Below the pieces are notes generated by a model. That model saw only the letters and a list, made by a program, of their open reading frames with translations. It ran no database searches and was not told where the DNA came from. Positions 1 through 7,200 of a stretch of DNA of 8,999 nucleotides are shown here, piece after piece; the stretch's first letter is position 1, and the number at the start of each line of letters is the position of its first letter. The stretch spans positions 1 through 8,999 of the forward strand of contig SKYZ01000347.1 in assembly GCA_007127625.1 (NCBI GenBank), in the 5' to 3' direction. The translations under genes and the position numbers were made by a program. Source of the stretch: Aquisalimonas sp. GTDB lineage: Bacteria > Pseudomonadota > Gammaproteobacteria > Nitrococcales > Aquisalimonadaceae.

Positions 1-2
1 AG

Positions 3-1781
3 CAGTGGGCGCGGGAGTATCTGGGGCAGCGCGGGCTGGCCACCAAGTACCTGGTGGAGGAAGTGGACCCTGCGGTGGATGCGCTGTCGCCCGAGAACAA
101 GCTGATCATGGTCACCGGGCCCCTGACCGGGACCATGGCGTCCACCGGCGGGCGTTACTCCGTGGTCACCAAGAGCCCGCTTACCGGGGCGGTGGCCTGT
201 TCCAACTCCGGCGGCTACATCGGAGCCGAGCTGAAGATGGCAGGCTGGGACATGGTGATCTTCGAGGGGCGTTCGGAGAAGCCGGTGTACCTGCATATCG
301 AGAACGACCAGGCGCGTCTGCTACCGGCGGACGAGATCTGGGGCAAGTCGGTCTGGGAGGCGGACGGCATCCTGCATCGCCGCCACCAGGATCCGGACAT
401 GCGTATCTCCTGTGTGGGCCGGGCCGCAGAAGCCGGCAACCTGTACTCGGCGATCGTCAATGATCTGCACCGGGCGGCGGGACGCTCCGGGGTCGGCACC
501 GTCATGGCGTCCAAGCACCTCAAGGCAGTGGCGGTGCGCGGCACCCGTGGTGTGGGCAACATCAAGGATCCGATGCGTTTCATGCAGGCAACGGAGGCCG
601 GCAAGAAGGTGCTGGCGGACAATGCCGTCACCGGCGGCGGTCTTCCCCAGTACGGTACCCAGGTGCTGATGAATGTCATCAACGAAATGGGTGCCATGCC
701 CACCCGGAACATGCGTGAAGTCCAGTTCGAGGGGGCGCACCGGATCTCCGGGGAGGCCATGCACGAGCCCCGGGAGAGCGATGGCAAACCCAACCTCACC
801 ACCAATGCCGCCTGCTTTGCCTGCACCATCGCCTGCGGCCGGATCTCCACCATCGATCAGGGCCACTACACGGTGCAGAACAAGCCGGAGTACTGGCACG
901 CCTCCGGCGGGCTGGAGTACGAAGCTGCCTGGGCGCTGGGTTCGGATACCGGCGTGGACGACATCGAGGCGCTGACCTACGCCAATTTCCTCTGCAACGA
1001 GGACGGCATGGATCCCATCTCGTTCGGTTCCACCGTGGCTGCGGCAATGGAACTCTACGAACTGGGGGCGCTGACCAGCGAGGACACCGGTGGTGTGGAA
1101 CTCAAGTTCGGTTCCGCCGAGGCGCTCACCACCTGCGCCGAACTCACCGCCCGGGGCGAAGGGTTCGGCAAGGAGTTGGGGCTGGGATCGCGACGGCTGT
1201 GTGAAAAGTACGGTCACCCGGATCTCTCCATGACGGTGAAGAGCCAGGAATTCCCCGCCTACGACCCTCGCGGCATTCAGGGCATGGGGCTGGCCTACGC
1301 CACCTCCAATCGCGGGGCCTGCCACCTGCGCGGCTATACCGTGTCCTCGGAAGTTCTGGGGATTCCCGAGAAGACCGATCCGTTGGTCACCGAGGGCAAG
1401 CCGGAGCTGGTCAAGGCCTTTCAGGATGCCACGGCCGTGGTGGACTCATCAGGTCTGTGCGTGTTCACCACCTTCGCCTGGACTCTGGATGACATTGCTC
1501 CCCAGATCGACGCTGCCTGCGAAGGGGAGTGGACCACCGAGTACCTGCTGGAGGTGGGCGAGCGCATCTGGAACCTGGAGCGGGACTTCAACCTCAGGGC
1601 CGGCCTCACCGGCAAGGATGACACCCTGCCCAAGCGGCTGCGCAAGGACGCCGCCAATGTCGGCCCGGCCAAGGGCATGGTCAACGAGGTGGAGGCCATG
1701 ATGCCCCTGTACTACCAGGTCCGCGGCTGGACCCCCGAGGGTGAACTCACCGAGGAGACACGCCAGCGCCTGCGGCTGTGA
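3..1781 (+). CDS. aor: Aldehyde ferredoxin oxidoreductase-family tungsten/molybdenum enzyme, catalytic subunit (5'-truncated)
   Basis: The frame is open from the first bases, and the reading upstream of the first ATG (position 54) already matches the family N-terminus (WAREYLGQRGLATKYLVEEVDP), so the true start lies left of the window; by comparison with ~605-residue AORs roughly 17-25 residues are missing. 592 residues are visible. Numbered within this fragment, a CX2CX3C motif (C271, C274, C278) plus C486 in the 'SSGLCVF' context supply the four ligands expected for the [4Fe-4S] cluster near the bis-pterin tungsten or molybdenum site. The segment 'GACHLRGY' (H441) matches the region of the active-site His of Pyrococcus AOR, and 'NKPEYWHASGG' fits the conserved pterin-binding middle. 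The family oxidises aldehydes to acids and, with low-potential electrons, can run in reverse. The following FAD reductase and MoaD-like gene suggest a bacterial AorB-type subunit delivering electrons to NAD(P) through a partner. Family assignment is firm; metal and substrate are inference. Confidence 0.95.
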   Translation, partial: QWAREYLGQRGLATKYLVEEVDPAVDALSPENKLIMVTGPLTGTMASTGGRYSVVTKSPLTGAVACSNSGGYIGAELKMAGWDMVIFEGRSEKPVYLHIENDQARLLPADEIWGKSVWEADGILHRRHQDPDMRISCVGRAAEAGNLYSAIVNDLHRAAGRSGVGTVMASKHLKAVAVRGTRGVGNIKDPMRFMQATEAGKKVLADNAVTGGGLPQYGTQVLMNVINEMGAMPTRNMREVQFEGAHRISGEAMHEPRESDGKPNLTTNAACFACTIACGRISTIDQGHYTVQNKPEYWHASGGLEYEAAWALGSDTGVDDIEALTYANFLCNEDGMDPISFGSTVAAAMELYELGALTSEDTGGVELKFGSAEALTTCAELTARGEGFGKELGLGSRRLCEKYGHPDLSMTVKSQEFPAYDPRGIQGMGLAYATSNRGACHLRGYTVSSEVLGIPEKTDPLVTEGKPELVKAFQDATAVVDSSGLCVFTTFAWTLDDIAPQIDAACEGEWTTEYLLEVGERIWNLERDFNLRAGLTGKDDTLPKRLRKDAANVGPAKGMVNEVEAMMPLYYQVRGWTPEGELTEETRQRLRL

Positions 1782-1799
1782 CAGAGAACGGCAACCGTG

Positions 1800-1830
1800 C
1801 CGCACGGCGCCGGCGCCCGGTGCCGTGCGG
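1800..1830 (+). repeat. Strong intercistronic hairpin between aor and the FAD reductase gene
   Basis: Bases 1800-1812 (CCGCACGGCGCCG) pair with 1818-1830 (CGGTGCCGTGCGG) over 13 consecutive pairs with a single G-U wobble (1809/1821) and a five-base loop. It lies 18 bases after the AOR stop and 31 bases before the next ATG. No T-run follows, so it is not a standard intrinsic terminator. It could protect the 3' end of a processed aor message, act as a partial attenuator lowering expression of the downstream genes, or mark an RNase site. The structure is seen directly; the role is inference. Confidence 0.65.
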
Positions 1831-1861
1831 GGTGGGTTCAAGCTTTCGAAGGTAAGCGACC

Positions 1862-3130
1862 ATGCGACATGTGATCATTGGTGCCGGGCCTGCAGGTGCA
1901 GTGGCGGCGGATCAGATTCATCAACTGGATCCGGACGCGGACATCACGCTTGTCAGCGCTGAACCGGAGCCACCCTATTCGCGGATGGCGATCCCGTACT
2001 ACCTCATCGAGCAGGTGGGCGAGGAGGGGACCCACCTGCGCAAGGATCCGGCGCACTTCGGTCAGCGGCGGACCCAGGTGGTTCATGACTCCGTTGAGAG
2101 CGTGGATCCCGCCGGCCATGCCCTGACGCTGCGGGACGGGGGCAGCCTCGGTTACGACCGGCTGCTCATTGCCACCGGCTCGCAGCCCCTCAAGCCGCCG
2201 ATTCCCGGGGCGGATCGCCCCGAAGTCCACTCCTGCTGGACCCTGGCGGATGCCCGGGAAATTATCCGGCTTGCCACTCCCGGCGCGAAGGTGGTGTTGA
2301 TCGGAGCCGGGTTCATCGGCTGCATCATCCTGGAGGCCCTTGCGCTGCGGAAGACCGATGTCACCGTGGTGGAGTCGGATAACCGCATGGTTCCAAGGAT
2401 GATGGACGACACCGCAGGGGCCATGATCCGGAACTGGTGTGAGAGCAAGGGCGTCACCGTCCACCTGGAGAACCGGGTGGACGCGATCCAGGACGGGCGG
2501 AACGGCCATTCGGTGGCCGTGCATCTGGCCGACGGCCGGGCCCTGGATGCGGATCTGGTGATCACGGCGGTGGGTGTCAAACCCAATACCGCCTTTCTCG
2601 ACGGCGCCGGACTGGACATGGACACCGGTCTGCTGGTGGACCGGCAGTTGCGCACCAGTGCCGAGGATATCTACGCCGCCGGTGACGTGGCGCAGGGTAT
2701 CGATTTCTCCACCGGCCAGTATGCGGTGCACGCTGTTCAACCCACGGCGGCGGACCACGCCCGGGTGGCCGCCAGTAACATGACCGGCCATCCCCAGGCC
2801 TATCACGGCAGCGTCAACATGAACGTGCTGGATACCCTGGGCCTGATTTCCAGCTCCTTCGGGCTTTGGATGGGCAGGGATGGTGGCGACAGCGTTCAGC
2901 TTCACGATGCCGAGCGGTATCGCTACCTGAACCTGCAGTTCGAGGATGATCGCCTGGTTGGCGCCAGCGCCCTGGGGCTCACCGAGCACGTGGGCGTCCT
3001 CCGCGGGCTGATCCAGACCCGGGTCCGCCTGGGCAAGTGGAAGGCGCGGCTTCAGGAGGATCCCATGCGGCTCATGGAAGCCTATCTCGGCTCCACCCGA
3101 CCCATCGGCTACAACGCCCATGTCCTCTGA
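1862..3130 (+). CDS. FAD-dependent NAD(P)H oxidoreductase, probable electron-transfer subunit of the AOR complex (AorC-like)
   Basis: A 422-residue pyridine nucleotide-disulfide oxidoreductase-type flavoprotein. The N-terminal FAD Rossmann motif is at residues 7-12 (GAGPAG), ATGSQP at 104-109, the NAD(P) Rossmann motif at 148-153 (GAGFIG), and the second FAD contact IYAAGD at 270-275. E171 at the end of the second strand of the nucleotide fold favours NADH over NADPH. The segment at 38-48 (PYSRMAIPYYL) has Ser where CoA-disulfide reductase/NADH peroxidase relatives carry the redox Cys, so a plain flavin electron shuttle is more likely than a thiol reductase. The size (~46 kDa) matches the FAD subunit of the Aromatoleum aromaticum AOR, which couples that enzyme to NAD+. 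The start is supported by AAGG about nine bases upstream. Its 3' end overlaps the MoaD-like gene by 11 bases. The fold is sure; membership of the AOR complex is inferred from position. Confidence 0.9.
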   Translation: MRHVIIGAGPAGAVAADQIHQLDPDADITLVSAEPEPPYSRMAIPYYLIEQVGEEGTHLRKDPAHFGQRRTQVVHDSVESVDPAGHALTLRDGGSLGYDRLLIATGSQPLKPPIPGADRPEVHSCWTLADAREIIRLATPGAKVVLIGAGFIGCIILEALALRKTDVTVVESDNRMVPRMMDDTAGAMIRNWCESKGVTVHLENRVDAIQDGRNGHSVAVHLADGRALDADLVITAVGVKPNTAFLDGAGLDMDTGLLVDRQLRTSAEDIYAAGDVAQGIDFSTGQYAVHAVQPTAADHARVAASNMTGHPQAYHGSVNMNVLDTLGLISSSFGLWMGRDGGDSVQLHDAERYRYLNLQFEDDRLVGASALGLTEHVGVLRGLIQTRVRLGKWKARLQEDPMRLMEAYLGSTRPIGYNAHVL

Positions 3131-3422
3131 TGCACGCACGACGGCGCCGGTGGCGGCTGGCGAGGAGACCATCCCCCTGCGGGTAAAGCTCTTCGCCAGC
3201 CTCCATGTGTACCTGCCGGAGGACAGTGTGCGCAACGAAACGGAGCTGGAGGTACCGGCGGACATCACGCCCAACGCATTGCTGGATCAGTTGCGCGTCC
3301 CGCGGGAAATGGCTCATCTGGTGCTGCGCAACGGCGTTTACCTGAAACCTGATCAGCGGGACCAGCCGGTGTTTGCATCCGGGGATGCCTTCGCCGTCTG
3401 GCCCCCGGTCGCAGGCGGGTAA
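3120..3422 (+). CDS. moaD: MoaD/ThiS-family sulfur carrier protein (molybdopterin synthase small subunit-like)
   Basis: A 100-residue protein with a ubiquitin-like (beta-grasp) pattern: RVKLFASLHVYLP at 21-33, a helix region around 51-60, VLRNGVYL at 68-75, and the end WPPVAGG (94-100). MoaD proteins end in PPVAGG or similar; the terminal Gly is adenylated by MoeB and thiocarboxylated to donate sulfur to molybdopterin. Typical MoaD is ~80 residues, and the extra length is a non-conserved N-terminal stretch of ~18 residues. Its start codon lies inside the end of the FAD reductase gene, so translational coupling is likely. Being built into an AOR operon suggests a dedicated carrier for the pterin of the tungsten or molybdenum cofactor. 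Family confidence is high; dedication to this enzyme is inference. Confidence 0.9.
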   Translation: MSSDARTTAPVAAGEETIPLRVKLFASLHVYLPEDSVRNETELEVPADITPNALLDQLRVPREMAHLVLRNGVYLKPDQRDQPVFASGDAFAVWPPVAGG

Positions 3423-3739
3423 TGGCGCCGGAGGGCGAGTCGGTGCCGGGCGAGATCCGGCTGCAGAAGGACATGGGTCTGCGGGAGGCGGAGTTCCTGG
3501 CGGCGCTCCCCCGGGTGCTGACCGGATTCCAGTGGGTGGAGGTGGAGGCCGGCGTCATCCGTGCCGTCCAGGGTGATCGCGAACTGCTTCTCGAATACGG
3601 CCCGGAGACCGTGCGGTGCATTGCCGCCGTGCGTCTGCCGCGGCTCCCGGTGACGCTGGCCTTTCGCGGATTCGCGGATGCTGAACGCGACAGCTTTCTG
3701 GCGCATTTCGACCGGCGCTTCCGACGCGGGGGCGGTTGA
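3422..3739 (+). CDS. Unrecognised 105-residue protein with C-terminal Gly-Gly-Gly, last gene of the AOR operon
   Basis: The ATG overlaps the stop of the MoaD-like gene in a TAATG junction, a strong sign of a real, translationally coupled gene. I do not recognise the family. The pattern is a helix (20-33), strands at 37-48 (FQWVEVEAGVI region) and 53-59 (RELLLEY), a strand-rich stretch at 65-84 with VRLPRLPVTLAFRGF, then a charged helix (85-102) ending RRFRRGGG. There is one Cys (C66), no signal peptide and no membrane segment. The alternating hydrophobic strands suggest a small alpha/beta domain. The terminal GGG could be an exposed tail like that of a sulfur carrier, but no beta-grasp signature is evident, so this is speculation. 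Its position implies a role in assembling or maturing the AOR enzyme or its cofactor. Confidence 0.8.
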   Translation: MAPEGESVPGEIRLQKDMGLREAEFLAALPRVLTGFQWVEVEAGVIRAVQGDRELLLEYGPETVRCIAAVRLPRLPVTLAFRGFADAERDSFLAHFDRRFRRGGG

Positions 3740-3831
3740 ACGGGCAGGGCTGCGAAACTCCCGGCTCTCTGCTATACCGGTATCAACAAAGCATCATTGT
3801 GGTGTCAGGCAATAGCCGGCAACCGGCAATT

Positions 3832-3857
3832 GGAGGGGTGCCAGCCCCTCCCTTCTT
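3832..3857 (+). terminator. Probable terminator of the AOR operon
   Basis: GGAGGGG (3832-3838) pairs perfectly with CCCCTCC (3845-3851) around a six-base loop, followed by CTTCTT. The stem is strong and the tail is pyrimidine-rich but not a clean T-run. It sits about 90 bases after the last operon gene, in a convergent gap, where termination is expected. Confidence 0.5.
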
Positions 3858-3865
3858 ACACGTAA

Positions 3866-3897
3866 CCCCGCCCGCTCCCCATGCGGCGCGGGTGGGG
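3866..3897 (-). repeat. GC-rich hairpin in the convergent gap, possibly ending the minus-strand small gene
   Basis: CCCCGCCCGC (3866-3875) pairs with GCGGGTGGGG (3888-3897) over ten pairs including one wobble, with a 12-base loop. It lies 31 bases past the stop of the minus-strand gene at 3929-4135, a good place for a transcription stop, but no T-run follows on that strand; the next bases are the near-palindrome TTACGTGTAA. The terminator role is tentative. Confidence 0.4.
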
Positions 3898-3928
3898 ACT
3901 GGCAAACGGCGCTCGCCGCTACACAGCG

Positions 3929-4135
3929 TCAGTCCTCATCGACCCGCTCGCAGACGATGTCCTTGATCTCGAACTGGATGGTGTGACCTTGCTCGTCCAC
4001 CTGGACCTCTTCGAACTCCATCTCGCGCTTGGCGAGGGTCTGCGCTTCGTCCGCCGTTTCCGCCTCCACGACAACGCCGGATTCCTCCGCGTCGATATCC
4101 TTCTGGCCGGGAACCCGGCACCGCCAAAGGGCCAT
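3929..4135 (-). CDS. Small acidic hypothetical protein, 68 residues
   Basis: A short gene with a textbook ribosome binding site, AGGAGG, seven bases before ATG (AGGAGGCAGCACCATG on the minus strand). The product is very acidic (20 Asp/Glu against 7 Lys/Arg). It has Cys at 6 and 62, near the two ends, a strand at 20-26, a helix at 27-43 (ADEAQTLAKREMEFEEV) and a strand at 52-61 (TIQFEIKDIV). There is no signal peptide or membrane segment, so it is probably cytosolic. I cannot name a family. It is divergently arranged with the c-di-GMP gene and may share its control region. The two Cys could form a metal or redox pair, but nothing else supports that. Confidence 0.82.
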   Translation of the reverse strand: MALWRCRVPGQKDIDAEESGVVVEAETADEAQTLAKREMEFEEVQVDEQGHTIQFEIKDIVCERVDED

Positions 4136-4280
4136 GGTGCTGCCTCCTGATACAACGACAAGATGCTACAAGCCTAGCGCCCCGGGGCGCGCCTCGTCGA
4201 GAGGCGCCGTACTTGCGTCCCGGCGGGAATGGTGTCACAAAGCAGGTCAGGCTTTGCCGAGCCATCGTCCGAGGTCCGAG
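4136..4280. promoter_or_regulatory. Divergent control region with two abutting inverted repeats
   Basis: This 145-base space must hold the promoters of both the minus-strand acidic gene and the plus-strand c-di-GMP gene. A perfect 14-base palindrome GCGCCCCGGGGCGC occupies 4177-4190. It shares two bases with the next hairpin, GCGCCTC/GAGGCGC with a GTCGA loop (4189-4207). They could be operator half-sites for a dimeric regulator, or RNA structure in the 5' leader of the c-di-GMP message. The GAGG before its ATG is at 4271-4274. I could not pick a convincing -35/-10 pair. Confidence 0.5.
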
Positions 4281-7200
4281 ATGTGCGCACTCAACGGTAA
4301 ACGGCTGGACCATCTGCCACTGAGCGTGGCCCTGGCTTATGCCGTGGTTGCCGGTGGCTGGATTGTCGCCAGCGATACCGTCCTGATGTGGCTCGGCCTG
4401 GATGGCGACAGCCATGTCGCTGTCAGCGTTGCCAAAGGTCTGGCCTTCGTCGCCGTGACCGCGACTCTCCTGTACTGGCTCCTTTCCCGGGCGGTCGCCG
4501 AGCAGAGGCGCACACTTGATGAGCTGGAGAGTGCCGAACGGAGTTTCCGTCGGCGCGTGGAAGCGCTCTCCCACGGGGTCGTGGAAACCGACGCGCAGGG
4601 CCGGATCCGCTTCGCAAACGGCGCAGCGCGGGAGTTGCTGGGTGGACCTCGGTGTCAGCTCGAGGGCTCCGAACTCGCCGACAGCCTCCTGGGCGCTGAC
4701 GCGCTTCGCAGCGTGGATCGGGTACGCCGGGCGGCAAGGGATTCCGGTGGCGACAGCAAGGGTGTGTTCCACGCCCGGGCCGGGCAGGATCATGGCCATG
4801 CCCGGGAATTACGGTTCGACTGGAGCATCCACGGTACCAGCGACGACCTGCGGCTGGTGTTCGAACTCACGGACATCACCGAATGGCTGCGGGCCAGCGC
4901 CGAAAGCCGGCGGCTCTCGGCGGTGCTGGAGGCGACCACCGACCTGGTGGCCACCATGGACAGCGATGGCCGGATTACCTACGTCAATGCCGCCGGGGAA
5001 GGCCTTCTGAGCGTGGATGCCGGTGGCCTGGAAGGCACGAGGCTGCGCAGCCGCATGGCGCCCTGGGCGCGGCTGGTACTGGATGAGCGCGCGGTGCCGG
5101 AAGCGCTGAAGCAGGGGACCTGGACCGGCGAGTCGGCCCTGCTGGACGCGGATGGCAGGGAAATCCCCGTATCTCAGGTCATCATCGCCCACCGAGGCGC
5201 CCAGGGGCAGCTGGATTATTTCTCCACGATTGCCCGGGACATCACCGAGCAGAAGGCGCTGGACGATGCCCTGTACGCTTCCCGGGAACAGTATCGATCC
5301 CTGGTGGAGAATACCCATGACGGGATCGCCGTCGCGCAACAGGGCCGGGTCTGCTATGTGAACCCGCGGCTGTCGGCCATGCTCGGATTCGACCACCGGC
5401 ACTATGTGGGTGACCGGTCCATGGATTTCGTGCATCCGGAAGACCGCGAGTACGTGCGCGCGTGGTATCGCGCGTTCCGCGATGGCATGCCGCGGGAGGA
5501 GTGCATCAGCTTCCGCTTCCTCACCATTGACGGAAGCGTGCGCCATGTGAAGGCCCGCGCCAGCACCATCCTGTGGGAGGGTCATGGCGCCGTGCTGTCC
5601 TTCTTCGAGGACATCTCGGACCGGGTGCGTGCGGAAGGGCGCCTTGAGTACCTGGCGGAGTTCGATGCGCTGACGGGCCTGCCCAACCGGGATCTGCTCC
5701 TCAGCCGTCTGGATCAGGCGCTGCAACATGGCGGCGAGCGCAACACCGTTGCCGTGGTTTACCTCAATCTGACCCGCTTCCAGATCTTCAACGACAGCTA
5801 CGGGCATGTGCTGGGCGATCGCCTGCTGCGAGCGGTGGCCGAGCGGCTTACCGAAGCACTCGACGATGGTGATGTCGTTGCCAGAATCGGGGGCGACGAG
5901 TTCGTCGTGCTCCTGACCGGCCTTAACGACACCGATGTCATTCCGAAGGGGGTGCGCGCGATCTTCGAGGCGCTGAGAGAGCCGGTCGTTCTCGATGGCC
6001 AGGAGTTCTTCGTCAATGCCAGTGCCGGTATCGCGGTCTATCCGGATGACAGTGACGATGCCCAGGTGCTGTTGCGCAATGCCGCCAGTGCCCTGGAGAT
6101 GGCCAAACAGTCCGGGCCGGGTGCCTATCGGTACTACGCCGCCGGGCTCAACGAACAGGCACGCCGGCGCCTGGCGCTGGAGACTGACCTCCGCCATGCG
6201 CTGGCCCGCGGCGAATTCGAAGTCTATTTCCAGCCCCAGGCGGCGCTGAATGACGGCAGCCTCAAGGGTGCCGAGGCGTTGCTGCGCTGGAACCACGGAG
6301 AGCACGGCATGATCATGCCGGGGGATTTCATCCCCCTGCTGGAGGAGAGTGAACTGATTCTGGAGGTCGGGGCCTGGGTGCTGCGGCGGGCCTGCGAGAC
6401 GCAGCGCTACTGGGAACGCCAGCACGACTCGCGTGTGCACGTTTCCGTCAATCTCTCCGCTCGGCAGCTGGACGATGATGCGCTGGTGCAGCGAGTCAAC
6501 ACCATTCTCGATGAGACGCTGGCCAGTCCCGAGTGCATTGAGCTGGAGATCACCGAGAGCTCGCTGGTCCACAACCCCGCCGAAGCCGCACGGACTCTGG
6601 AGGCACTTAAGGCGCTGGGGCTCAGTATCGCGGTGGACGACTTCGGCACCGGTTACTCCAGCCTCAGCTATTTCCGGCGGTTTCCGGTGGACACCATCAA
6701 GATCGACAAGGCGTTCGTTGCCGAGGCCACCAGCGATCCCGACACCGCGGAGATCATCAGGGCGATTATCGCCATGGGCCACAGCCTGGGATGCCTGCTG
6801 GTGGCGGAGGGCGTGGAGACGTTCGGGGAGCTGCGCTTTCTGCGGCGGGCCGGGTGTGACTGGATGCAGGGCTACTACCTGGCCAGGCCGTCGCCGGCGG
6901 CAGATTTCGAGGGCATGGTCAGTGGCACCGGGCCCCTGGTTCAGGTGACGGCGGAGGTCGATCGCCAACCTGTGGTGCTGGTGGTCGGCCGCAACCCGGG
7001 GTTGCCGAGAAAGGTGGCGGCGGCGCTGCCCGAGGATGCGCCGGCCCCGATTGTCGTCACGTCGGCCGCCGAGGCGTTCGAACGAATGGCCTGCGGCGAT
7101 CTGACTGCCGTGGTGGTGCATCAGGCCCCGGAAGGCATGGATCCGCTGGTGTTCCTGTCCCGGACCCGCTCACTCTACCCGGGTGTGCGGCGTCTGCTTG

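Larger units (their letters stand above)
3740..3928. other. Convergent intergenic region with several inverted repeats
   Basis: This gap lies between the end of the AOR operon and the stop of the minus-strand small acidic gene. It holds a perfect 10-base palindrome ATACCGGTAT (3774-3783), a short GCCGG/CCGGC hairpin with a three-base loop (3815-3827), a terminator-like hairpin (3832-3857) and a larger GC hairpin (3866-3897). No convincing coding region is present: a TTG-started frame at 3736-3966 runs through it but overlaps the minus gene and has no family-like features. Confidence 0.6.

Noticed and set aside
1838..3274. Long minus-strand open frame (478 codons) opposite the FAD reductase
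   Set aside because: It mirrors a gene with clear FAD and NAD motifs; its translation is His/Gly/Arg-rich without any recognisable motif, typical of antisense frames in GC-rich DNA.
3736..3966. TTG-started plus frame of 76 codons after the AOR operon
   Set aside because: It runs through terminator-like hairpins and into the minus-strand small gene, with no ribosome site or protein-like pattern.
4228..4260. Possible sigma-54 promoter before the c-di-GMP gene (GG...GC pairs)
   Set aside because: Both GG/GC pairs found have nine, not ten, bases between them and lack the surrounding consensus.
4029..4280. In-frame upstream extension of the c-di-GMP protein by 84 residues
   Set aside because: It overlaps the minus-strand small gene and has no ribosome site. 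The ATG at 4281 has GAGG at good spacing and begins a sensible membrane-anchored N-terminus.
4809..7121. Very long minus-strand open frame (770 codons) opposite the GGDEF-EAL gene
   Set aside because: The plus strand encodes unmistakable PAS, GGDEF and EAL motifs, and the antisense product shows only biased composition.
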